Assembly: GCA_910578335.1 (NCBI GenBank)
Contig: CAJTPU010000031.1
Coordinates: 1 to 27,541 of the forward strand
DNA length: 27,541 nucleotides
Origin: an uncultured Lachnospiraceae bacterium
GTDB lineage: Bacteria; Bacillota; Clostridia; Lachnospirales; Lachnospiraceae
Reading direction: 5' to 3'
Shown here: piece by piece, positions 21,486 through 27,541 of the stretch
How the letters are laid out: every line of letters begins with the position of its first letter
Position numbering within the stretch: the first letter of the stretch is position 1
Made by a program: the position numbers and the translations under genes
Notes under the pieces: model-generated
Database searches by the model: none
Told to the model about the DNA's origin: nothing
The model's input: the letters and a program-made list of their open reading frames with translations, nothing else

Positions 21486-23879
21486 CTACTCTGTTACTAA
21501 TGCATACTTCAGCACCTCTTCCATGCGCTCCACGAAAATAATGTTCACCCCCGACTTGATTTCCGCATCGATTTCCTCCACATCCTTTTCGTTCTTTTTG
21601 GGCACAAGAACCTGTTTGATTCCTGCAATTTTAGCGGCAAGTATCTTCTCCTTCAGCCCGCCTATGGGAAGCACCCTGCCGCGCAGCGTAATCTCCCCCG
21701 TCATGGCAAGGTCAGCTCTGACCGGAATCCCTGTAAGCGCCGACACCAGCGCCGTCGCCATGGTGATTCCCGCGGAAGGTCCATCCTTGGGTACGGCTCC
21801 CTCCGGAATATGTATATGAAAATCACTTTTCTTGTAGGTCTCCGCGGGTATGTTGTAGGCTTTGCTGACGGAGCGGACATAGCTCAGCCCCGTCATGGCG
21901 GATTCCTTCATTACGTCGCCCATCTGCCCTGTCAGCCGCAGCTCTCCCTTGCCGGGCATCTTGTTTACCTCTATCTGCAGCGTATCGCCTCCGACGCTGG
22001 TCCACGCAAGCCCCCGTACAATGCCAATCTCATCCGCCGCATTGGCAGGATTTCTGGTGTACTTCACCTTCCCCAGATACTTTTCAAGGTTTCTCGCCGT
22101 AACCTTAATCACCGGTCTTCCCGGCTTTTTCTGCTCCGCCTTTTTCTGTTCCGCCTTTAAAAGCTCCCGCGCCGCCTTTCTGCAAATCTCTCCGATTTTA
22201 CGCTCCAGCCCTCTGACGCCGGCTTCTCTTGTATAGCCTTCTATCACGGCTTTGATGGCGCTGTCACCGATAACAAGGCTGCCGTCGTCCAGTCCGTGAC
22301 TTTCATATGCCCTTTGCAGCAAATGTTCCTTTGCAATGTGGAATTTTTCATTGTCCGTATAACTGCTGACCTCAATCAGCTCCATCCTGTCAAGCAGCGG
22401 CTTGGGAATTCCCGCCGTGGAATTTGCCGTGGCAATAAACAGCACCTTGGACAAATTGATGGGAAGTTCTAAATAATGGTCCCTGAAGCGGCTGTTCTGC
22501 CCGCCGTCAAGCACCTCCAGAAGCGCTGACGATACGTCTCCCTTGTAGTCGCTGCTCACCTTGTCTATCTCATCCAAAAGCATCAGCGGATTGCCGACGC
22601 CCGCCTGCTTTAACCCCGCCGCAATCCTTCCGGGCATGGCTCCCACGTAAGTCCGCCTATGTCCCCTGATTTCCGCTTCGTCCCTGACGCCGCCCAGGCT
22701 GATGCGCACATACTCTCTGGAAAGTGCCCGCGCCACGCTCTTTGCAATGGAGCTCTTTCCCGTACCGGGCGGTCCCACCAGACAGATAATCGGGCTGGTG
22801 GGACAGGCTGCCTTTCCTGCATGAGCGGCTTTTAAACTTCTCACAGCTAAAAACTCTAAAATACGCTCCTTTACCTGCTGCAGCCCGTAGTGGTCCTCCT
22901 CCAGAATCTGCCCGGCGCGGCTCATATCCGTATTTTCTTTAGAGACCTTATTCCACGGCATCTCTAAGAGCGTCTCAATATAAGTGCGCTCCACCGCGCT
23001 TTCCGTGCTGCTTACGGACAGGCTCTTAAATCTGGAAATCTCCTTCTCCAGCTTGTCCTTTACTTCCTTATCTGCTTTCAGCTTCTTTACCTCTTCCAAA
23101 AACAGCTCGGCATCGGAAAAGCTGCTGTTTTCTCCCAGCTCCTCCCTGATGGCGTTCATCTGCTCCCTGAGCAGATAATCCCTCTGGTTTTTGTTGACCT
23201 TCTTCTGCAGCTTCTCGCTTAAATCCTTGCGAATCAGTCCCACACTGATTTCATTGTAGAGCGCATCCGAAAGAAAATCATACCGCTCTGTCAACGTCCC
23301 TGCCGCCAGCACCGTCTGCTTCGTGGCAACCGGAAGCGGCAGACTGCTGGTAATGCTGTCTATGATAAGTGCAAGATTTTCCATGGAGTCCAGCTTTTTA
23401 TCCAGTATCTTTCCGCTTCTGGGATGCAGCGCACTATAGCTGTGATACAGTTCCCTTAGCTGCCTTGTCATGGCTTCCTTGTGATTTTCATCCGTATCCG
23501 CCGCGTCCTGAGGCAGCAGCGCAACAAAAGCGGACAGATACTCCGTCGTCTCCCCGCTTAAGGAAAGCAGGCGCGCCCTGTCCGTCCCCTCCACCAGCAC
23601 GCGGACGATGCCGTTCGGCATCCGGCTCATCTGCTTTACGCGGGTAATGGTTCCCACTTCATAGAGGTCCTCCTGCTTTGGCTCCTCCGTCGCTTCCTCC
23701 TTCTGCGTCACCACAAAAAGGAGCTGTTCCCCTAACATGGCTTGCTCTACCGCACATATGGACTTTGGTCTGTTTAAATCAAAATGTATCACCATGCCGG
23801 GCAGTATGCTGAGTCCCCGCAGCGCTACCGCGGGCATCTGTTCCATATCCTGTCTTGTCTCCTTAACCGTCTCTTCCAT
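21486..23879 (-). CDS. lon: ATP-dependent protease Lon
   Basis: 797 residues. Lon unfolds and degrades damaged or regulatory proteins in the cytoplasm. The N-terminal substrate domain (1-200, VALRGLSILPGMVIHFDL) and coiled-coil (about 220-290) precede the AAA module with Walker A GPPGTGKS at 369-376 and Walker B PLMLLDEIDK. The protease domain has the Ser-Lys dyad S702 in PKDGPSAGITMATAL and K745 in GLKEKILAAKIAG. A short KAEQKKAEQKK duplication lies near 575-585 between the AAA and protease domains. The ATG at 23879 follows GAGGG with five-base spacing; the ATG at 23891 has almost no room for a ribosome site. The clpX terminator ends only 23 bases upstream. Confidence 0.97.
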   Translation of the reverse strand: MEETVKETRQDMEQMPAVALRGLSILPGMVIHFDLNRPKSICAVEQAMLGEQLLFVVTQKEEATEEPKQEDLYEVGTITRVKQMSRMPNGIVRVLVEGTDRARLLSLSGETTEYLSAFVALLPQDAADTDENHKEAMTRQLRELYHSYSALHPRSGKILDKKLDSMENLALIIDSITSSLPLPVATKQTVLAAGTLTERYDFLSDALYNEISVGLIRKDLSEKLQKKVNKNQRDYLLREQMNAIREELGENSSFSDAELFLEEVKKLKADKEVKDKLEKEISRFKSLSVSSTESAVERTYIETLLEMPWNKVSKENTDMSRAGQILEEDHYGLQQVKERILEFLAVRSLKAAHAGKAACPTSPIICLVGPPGTGKSSIAKSVARALSREYVRISLGGVRDEAEIRGHRRTYVGAMPGRIAAGLKQAGVGNPLMLLDEIDKVSSDYKGDVSSALLEVLDGGQNSRFRDHYLELPINLSKVLFIATANSTAGIPKPLLDRMELIEVSSYTDNEKFHIAKEHLLQRAYESHGLDDGSLVIGDSAIKAVIEGYTREAGVRGLERKIGEICRKAARELLKAEQKKAEQKKPGRPVIKVTARNLEKYLGKVKYTRNPANAADEIGIVRGLAWTSVGGDTLQIEVNKMPGKGELRLTGQMGDVMKESAMTGLSYVRSVSKAYNIPAETYKKSDFHIHIPEGAVPKDGPSAGITMATALVSALTGIPVRADLAMTGEITLRGRVLPIGGLKEKILAAKIAGIKQVLVPKKNEKDVEEIDAEIKSGVNIIFVERMEEVLKYALVTE

Positions 23880-23902
23880 ATCAACCCTCATTCCACAATG
23901 GT

Positions 23903-23937
23903 AAAAAAACGCCGCACTTTTAAAAGTAGCGGCGTTT
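23903..23937 (-). terminator. Strong terminator between clpX and lon
   Basis: Minus strand: AAACGCCGC pairs with GCGGCGTTT (23929-23937 with 23907-23915), closing over a self-complementary ACTTTTAAAAGT segment, followed by seven Ts (23909-23903). It begins seven bases after the clpX stop. Confidence 0.9.
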
Positions 23938-23944
23938 CACTCAC

Positions 23945-25210
23945 TTACTTTGCTTTTTTCATAGCCGTCTCCCGATGTATCGTCAGCGGCTTTGCCGTAC
24001 CGTCCACCGCTGCCTTCGTCACGATAACCGCCTCTATGGTCTCATCCGAAGGTATGGTATACATGGTATCCAGCGTCACGCTTTCCATAATGGAGCGAAG
24101 CCCCCTCGCGCCCGTCTTGCGCTCCAGCGCCTTCTCTGCTATGGCATCGATGGCGTCCTCTTCAAAGGTAAGCTCCACGCCATCCATCTCAAACAGCCTC
24201 TGGTACTGCTTAATCAGCGCATTTTTCGGCTCCTTCAGAATGCGCTTCAGCGCCTTCTTATCAAGCCCCTGTAGGGATACGTTGATGGGAACACGCCCTA
24301 CAAACTCAGGAATCAGCCCGAATTTCACCAAATCCTGCGGCGTCACCTCACCAAGAATCTCTCCGATTTCCTTATCCGCCTTTTCCGTCACCGGCGCATT
24401 AAAACCGATGGACTTGCGGTCAAGCCTTGTCTCCACGATTTTGTCCAGTCCGTCAAAGGCACCGCCGCAGATAAATAAAATATTGGAAGTATCTATCTGT
24501 ATCAATTCCTGATGCGGATGCTTTCTGCCTCCCTGAGGCGGTACGCTCGCTTCCGTGCCTTCTATGATTTTTAAAAGCGCCTGCTGCACACCCTCGCCCG
24601 ATACGTCACGGGTGATGGATACATTTTCGCTTTTCTTGGTAATCTTGTCGATTTCGTCAATGTAAACCATGCCGTACTGCGCGCGCTCCACATCATAATC
24701 CGCCGCCTGTATCAGCTTTAAAAGAATGTTTTCCACATCCTCGCCTACATATCCCGCCTCCGTCAGCGTTGTCGCGTCCGCAATGGCAAAGGGTACATTG
24801 ATAATCCTCGCCAGAGTCTGCGCCAGATAGGTTTTGCCGGAACCGGTAGGTCCTATCATAATCACATTGCTCTTCTGCAGCTCCACATCCTCCGGCTCCC
24901 TGCGCGCCGTCACCCTCTTATAATGGTTGTAAACAGCAACGGAGAGCACCTTCTTTGCCTCTTCCTGCCCAATCACATATTCATCCAGAAAATGCTTGAT
25001 TTCCACCGGTTTTAAAAGCTTAAAATCCGGCGCCTCCTCTGCGGGCAAACTTTCTTCTTCAAATTCTTCCTCTAAAATATCTCCACAAATTTCTATACAT
25101 TCATCGCAGATATAGATGCCAGCCGGTCCCGCTATCAGCTTTCTGACCTGGTCCTGTGTTTTGTTGCAAAAAGAGCATCTAATATCGCCGCCGGAAATTT
25201 TTCCTGCCAT
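23945..25210 (-). CDS. clpX: ATP-dependent Clp protease ATP-binding subunit ClpX
   Basis: 421 residues. ClpX is the hexameric unfoldase that feeds proteins into ClpP. The N-terminal zinc finger uses C12, C15, C35 and C38. Walker A is GPTGSGKT at 120-127, followed by Walker B MVYIDEIDK. The IGF loop that docks on ClpP is visible in DRKSIGFNAP, and the sensor-2 block is RKTGARGLRSIME. The ATG at 25210 has AAAGGA upstream. It is separated from clpP by 84 bases in which I found no convincing promoter, so clpP and clpX are probably cotranscribed, as in many Clostridia. A strong terminator follows. Confidence 0.97.
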   Translation of the reverse strand: MAGKISGGDIRCSFCNKTQDQVRKLIAGPAGIYICDECIEICGDILEEEFEEESLPAEEAPDFKLLKPVEIKHFLDEYVIGQEEAKKVLSVAVYNHYKRVTARREPEDVELQKSNVIMIGPTGSGKTYLAQTLARIINVPFAIADATTLTEAGYVGEDVENILLKLIQAADYDVERAQYGMVYIDEIDKITKKSENVSITRDVSGEGVQQALLKIIEGTEASVPPQGGRKHPHQELIQIDTSNILFICGGAFDGLDKIVETRLDRKSIGFNAPVTEKADKEIGEILGEVTPQDLVKFGLIPEFVGRVPINVSLQGLDKKALKRILKEPKNALIKQYQRLFEMDGVELTFEEDAIDAIAEKALERKTGARGLRSIMESVTLDTMYTIPSDETIEAVIVTKAAVDGTAKPLTIHRETAMKKAK

Positions 25211-25294
25211 AACTTCCTTTCCATATCTGCCGCATATGCCTCAACGCGCATTGCAGATACATTTTACGCCTGCGGCACCCCGCGGCACATTCTT

Positions 25295-25894
25295 TTATTT
25301 CTCCTCCGTCAAAGCGTGGGAGGTAATCACCTTGTCAATCAGACCGTATTCCAGCGCTTCCTCTGCCGATTTCCAATTGTCTCTTTCCGTATCGGCAGCA
25401 ATCACTTCATAATCCTTACCGGTATTTTCTGCCAGCATACGGTTCAGCTTTTCCTTCGTCTGCAAAATATGCTTTGCTGCAATTTCAATCTCCGTCGCCT
25501 GCCCCTGTGCGCCGCCAAGAGGCTGGTGAATCATAATCTCCGCATTGGGGAGCGCCATGCGCTTGCCCTTCGTACCGCCTGCAAGCAGAAACGCGCCCAT
25601 GCTCGCCGCCATGCCGATACAGATGGTCGACACGTCGCATTTGATAAAGCGCATGGTATCGTAAATCGCCAGACCTGCCGTCACCGAGCCGCCCGGGCTG
25701 TTAATATAAAGGTTGATATCCTTTTCCGGGTCCTCCGCCTCCAAAAACAAAAGCTGCGCCACCACAAGGCTTGCCGTGGTTTCATTTACTTCTTCTCCAA
25801 GAAAAATAATTCTTTCTTTTAAAAGTCTGGAGTAGATGTCGTAGGAACGCTCGCCCCTGCTGGTCTGCTCTATGACATAAGGTACTAAGCTCAT
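25295..25894 (-). CDS. clpP: ATP-dependent Clp protease proteolytic subunit ClpP
   Basis: 199 residues, about the usual ClpP size. The catalytic triad is S98 in GMAASMGAFLL, H123 in MIHQPLGG and D172 in TERDNWKS. The N-terminal MSLVPYVIEQTSRGERSYDIYS (in two blocks) is typical. It forms a double-heptamer barrel working with ClpX and possibly ClpC. The ATG at 25894 has GGAGG six bases upstream. An in-frame start at 25933 would lie inside the -10 box of the clpP promoter (25929-25934) and is excluded. No CtsR-type heptad repeat was seen near this promoter. Confidence 0.97.
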   Translation of the reverse strand: MSLVPYVIEQTSRGERSYDIYSRLLKERIIFLGEEVNETTASLVVAQLLFLEAEDPEKDINLYINSPGGSVTAGLAIYDTMRFIKCDVSTICIGMAASMGAFLLAGGTKGKRMALPNAEIMIHQPLGGAQGQATEIEIAAKHILQTKEKLNRMLAENTGKDYEVIAADTERDNWKSAEEALEYGLIDKVITSHALTEEK

Positions 25895-25928
25895 AAAAAA
25901 TCCTCCATTTTCCAATATACTTTTTTTC

Positions 25929-25957
25929 ATCATAGCTTACTGCGAAAAGCTTTGCAA
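25929..25957 (-). promoter_or_regulatory. Sigma-A promoter of clpP-clpX
   Basis: On the minus strand TTGCAA (25952-25957) and TATGAT (25929-25934) are exactly 17 bp apart, ending 34 bases before the clpP ATG. The leader is therefore short, about 27 nt. Its -35 lies four bases from the tig terminator hairpin. Confidence 0.7.
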
Positions 25958-25961
25958 CCTT

Positions 25962-25997
25962 AAACAGAGGATTTAAGAAAAACTTAATCCTCCGTTT
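25962..25997 (-). terminator. Terminator-like hairpin after tig
   Basis: GAGGATT-t-AAG pairs with CTT-AATCCTC around a five-base loop, extended by AAAC with GTTT across a mismatch. It lies 23 bases after the tig stop. The minus-strand tail is only TTTAAGG, so termination may be partial. Confidence 0.6.
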
Positions 25998-26020
25998 ATC
26001 AGCCGCTTATTTACAATAGC

Positions 26021-27352
26021 TTACGCATCAGCTTCCTCTGTCTTCTTTTCCTTATCCTTTGCCGCTTTTCCTTCTTTTGCATTGTCAACAAGGAAGTCCA
26101 CTGCCTTGCGGATTGCCAAATCTTCCCGTACCTGCCTGCTTCCTCTCTCGCCCAGCATTTCCTTAATCTTATCCGGCTCCATCTGGTACTTCTCAGCCAT
26201 ATCCTTTATTTCTGCCTCGTACTCTGCGTCGTCAGCCGCCAGATTTTCCGCTTTGGCAACCGCCTCCAGTACCAGCCTGGACTGAATCCTCTTAAGTGCC
26301 TGCGGCTTTGCCTGCTCCAAAAGCATCTGGGGATTGGTTCCGGTAAACTGCATGTACTGCTCCATAGTCAAACCCTGCATCTGCATCCGCTGTGCAAACT
26401 CGTCAACCATCTGTCTCTGCTCGGTCTCCACCATGGCATCGGGAATCTCCATCTTCGCATCCTCGATAACGGCACTGATAACTGCCTCTTCCTTTGCACT
26501 CTTTGCCGCATCCGCTTTCTGCTGCTCCAAGGTCTTCTTTACATCTTCCTTGTATTCTGCAAGGGTATCAAAGGTAGAAACCTCGCTGGCAAACTCGTCG
26601 TCCAGCTTGGGAAGCTCCTTTTCCTTGATTTCTTTTACGGTACATTTGAATACGGCCGCCTTGCCTGCCAAATCTGCGGAATGGTAGTCCGCAGGGAAAG
26701 TCACGTTCACTTCCGTTTCTTTGCCAATCTCTGCGCCAATCAACTGCTCCTCAAAGCCCGGTATGAATGAGCCGGAGCCGATGGTAAGCGGATAGTCGCC
26801 GCCTTTTCCGCCCTCGAACGGCACGCCGTCCACAAAGCCTTCAAAATCCAGCGTGGTAATATCGCCGTCCTTTACCGCTCTGTCCGTCACGGTAATGGTT
26901 CTTGCGCTGTTTTCTCTTTCTTTCTCTATCTGTGCCGCAATTTCTTCCTCTGTTACCGTAACTTCTGTCTTTTCTACTTTTACGCCCTTGTATTTGCCCA
27001 ATGTTACTTCCGGCTTCAATGCAACCTCAGCCGTAAAGATAAAAGGCTTTCCCTTTTCAATCTGTACTACGTCAATCGTGGGAGAAGATACTACCTCTTC
27101 GTTACACTCTTCCAATGCCTTCTCATACGCATCCGGAATGATTTCGTTTGCTGCATCTTCATAAAAAACAGCCGCTCCATACATCTGCTCAATCATCTTA
27201 CGGGGAACCTTTCCCTTGCGGAAGCCCGGGATGCTCATCTTATTTTTATTCTTCTGATAAGCACTTTCCAATGCCTTTTCCAGTTCTTCAGCGGACACCT
27301 CTATGGTAAGCTTCGCCATATTTTTTTCTAATTTTTCTACCTGTAAACTCAT
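26021..27352 (-). CDS. tig: Trigger factor, ribosome-associated chaperone and prolyl isomerase
   Basis: 443 residues. Trigger factor binds nascent chains at the ribosome exit tunnel. The ribosome-binding signature GFRKGKVPRKMIEQMYG is near 43-59, in the N-terminal domain. The FKBP-type isomerase domain runs from about 160 to 245 (VKDGDITTLDFEGFVDGVPFEGG in parts, SFIPGFEEQLIGAEIGKE). The helical C-terminal domain follows, ending in a Lys/Glu-rich tail. The ATG at 27352 has AAGGAGG ten bases upstream. It heads the tig-clpP-clpX-lon-ysxC order common in Firmicutes, with its own promoter at 27431-27459 and a structured leader. Confidence 0.97.
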   Translation of the reverse strand: MSLQVEKLEKNMAKLTIEVSAEELEKALESAYQKNKNKMSIPGFRKGKVPRKMIEQMYGAAVFYEDAANEIIPDAYEKALEECNEEVVSSPTIDVVQIEKGKPFIFTAEVALKPEVTLGKYKGVKVEKTEVTVTEEEIAAQIEKERENSARTITVTDRAVKDGDITTLDFEGFVDGVPFEGGKGGDYPLTIGSGSFIPGFEEQLIGAEIGKETEVNVTFPADYHSADLAGKAAVFKCTVKEIKEKELPKLDDEFASEVSTFDTLAEYKEDVKKTLEQQKADAAKSAKEEAVISAVIEDAKMEIPDAMVETEQRQMVDEFAQRMQMQGLTMEQYMQFTGTNPQMLLEQAKPQALKRIQSRLVLEAVAKAENLAADDAEYEAEIKDMAEKYQMEPDKIKEMLGERGSRQVREDLAIRKAVDFLVDNAKEGKAAKDKEKKTEEADA

Positions 27353-27376
27353 TGTTACATTTCCTCCTTAAAAATC

Positions 27377-27418
27377 GTGACTGCTGCCCTGTCAGGACAA
27401 CAGGCAGACGCCAGTCGC
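27377..27418 (-). promoter_or_regulatory. Hairpin at the 5' end of the tig mRNA
   Basis: GTGACTG (27377-27383) pairs with CAGTCGC (27412-27418, one G-U in RNA), with an inner stem GCCCTGT/ACAGGcAG. With a start site near 27424 the hairpin would form almost at the transcript 5' end. On the minus strand it is followed by CGATTTTTAAGGAGG, so a T-run leads directly into the ribosome binding site. No known riboswitch class is recognised. Confidence 0.5.
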
Positions 27419-27430
27419 GGTCATTTTACG

Positions 27431-27459
27431 ATTATAGCATAATCAAAGCGCCTTGTCTA
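27431..27459 (-). promoter_or_regulatory. Strong sigma-A promoter of tig
   Basis: On the minus strand TAGACA (27454-27459) and a perfect TATAAT (27431-27436) are 17 bp apart, with an extended TGC before the -10. Further upstream a GTTTGTCAAAC palindrome (27494-27504) overlaps an ACATATGT palindrome; whether they are operators is unknown. Nothing else is seen up to the window end. Confidence 0.85.
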
Positions 27460-27541
27460 CGTCTTTTCGCGCTGTTTTCCTCACTGTTTGTAGGTTTGTC
27501 AAACATATGTTACACCGACTGTAAATAATCCCTTAATACCT

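Noticed and set aside
25211..25294. Separate promoter for clpX in the clpP-clpX gap
   Set aside because: A TAAAAT is present but no -35 at usable spacing; cotranscription is simpler.
27494..27504. GTTTGTCAAAC palindrome upstream of tig as a CtsR or other stress operator
   Set aside because: It is not the tandem GGTCAAA heptad of CtsR and lies upstream of the promoter; not enough to name a regulator.

Overview
The window reads as chromosomal DNA from a low-to-mid GC Clostridia member, most like Lachnospiraceae. The evidence is gene content and order: the clusters rho-rpmE-yqhQ-prmC-prfA and tig-clpP-clpX-lon-ysxC, strong AGGAGG-type ribosome binding sites, sigma-A promoters with 17-bp spacers, and a zinc-ribbon membrane protein of the DUF6320 type. 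I see no rRNA, tRNA, CRISPR array, transposase, integrase or phage gene. Coding is dense, nearly all on the minus strand. The plus-strand genes are one small ORF near 1.4 kb and a two-gene lipid operon at 15.6-17.4 kb. No gene-free stretch exceeds 300 bases.

Layout in window coordinates. 1-1.1 kb: a dGTPase-like HD hydrolase, followed by a possible 28-residue ORF and a hairpin. 1.28-1.66 kb: an isolated plus-strand unit with promoter, small ORF and terminator. 1.7-4.7 kb: a three-gene module of alpha/beta hydrolase, zinc-ribbon/six-TM protein and condensation-like acyltransferase. 4.8-5.8 kb: an acidic coiled-coil protein of unknown role. 6.0-7.2 kb: an orphan solute-binding lipoprotein with its own promoter. 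7.4-12.5 kb: translation and transcription termination genes (prfA, prmC, yqhQ, rpmE, rho). 12.8-15.5 kb: a two-gene pectin/hemicellulose side-chain operon (GH43, GH105) with a good promoter and a probable CcpA operator. 15.6-17.4 kb: a divergent glycolipid glycosyltransferase-plsY operon. 17.4-18.8 kb: an orphan response-regulator-like protein and a VanZ-family protein. 18.9-21.5 kb: truA, an AI-2E-family membrane protein and ysxC. 21.5-27.4 kb: lon, clpX, clpP and tig.

The housekeeping blocks group protein synthesis termination (RF1, its methylase PrmC, L31, Rho) and protein folding/turnover (trigger factor, ClpXP, Lon). Most of the window is ordinary. The parts most worth a second look are: the OmpR-type regulator whose receiver has lost all its phosphorylation residues; its zero-gap convergence with plsY, whose first visible terminator lies beyond the regulator gene; the 62-bp palindrome flanked by TTTTTAGG repeats; the decapeptide repeat in Rho; the intrinsic terminator just upstream of lon; and the hydrolase/zinc-ribbon/acyltransferase module. 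All identifications are from reading motifs and gene order; no database search was run.
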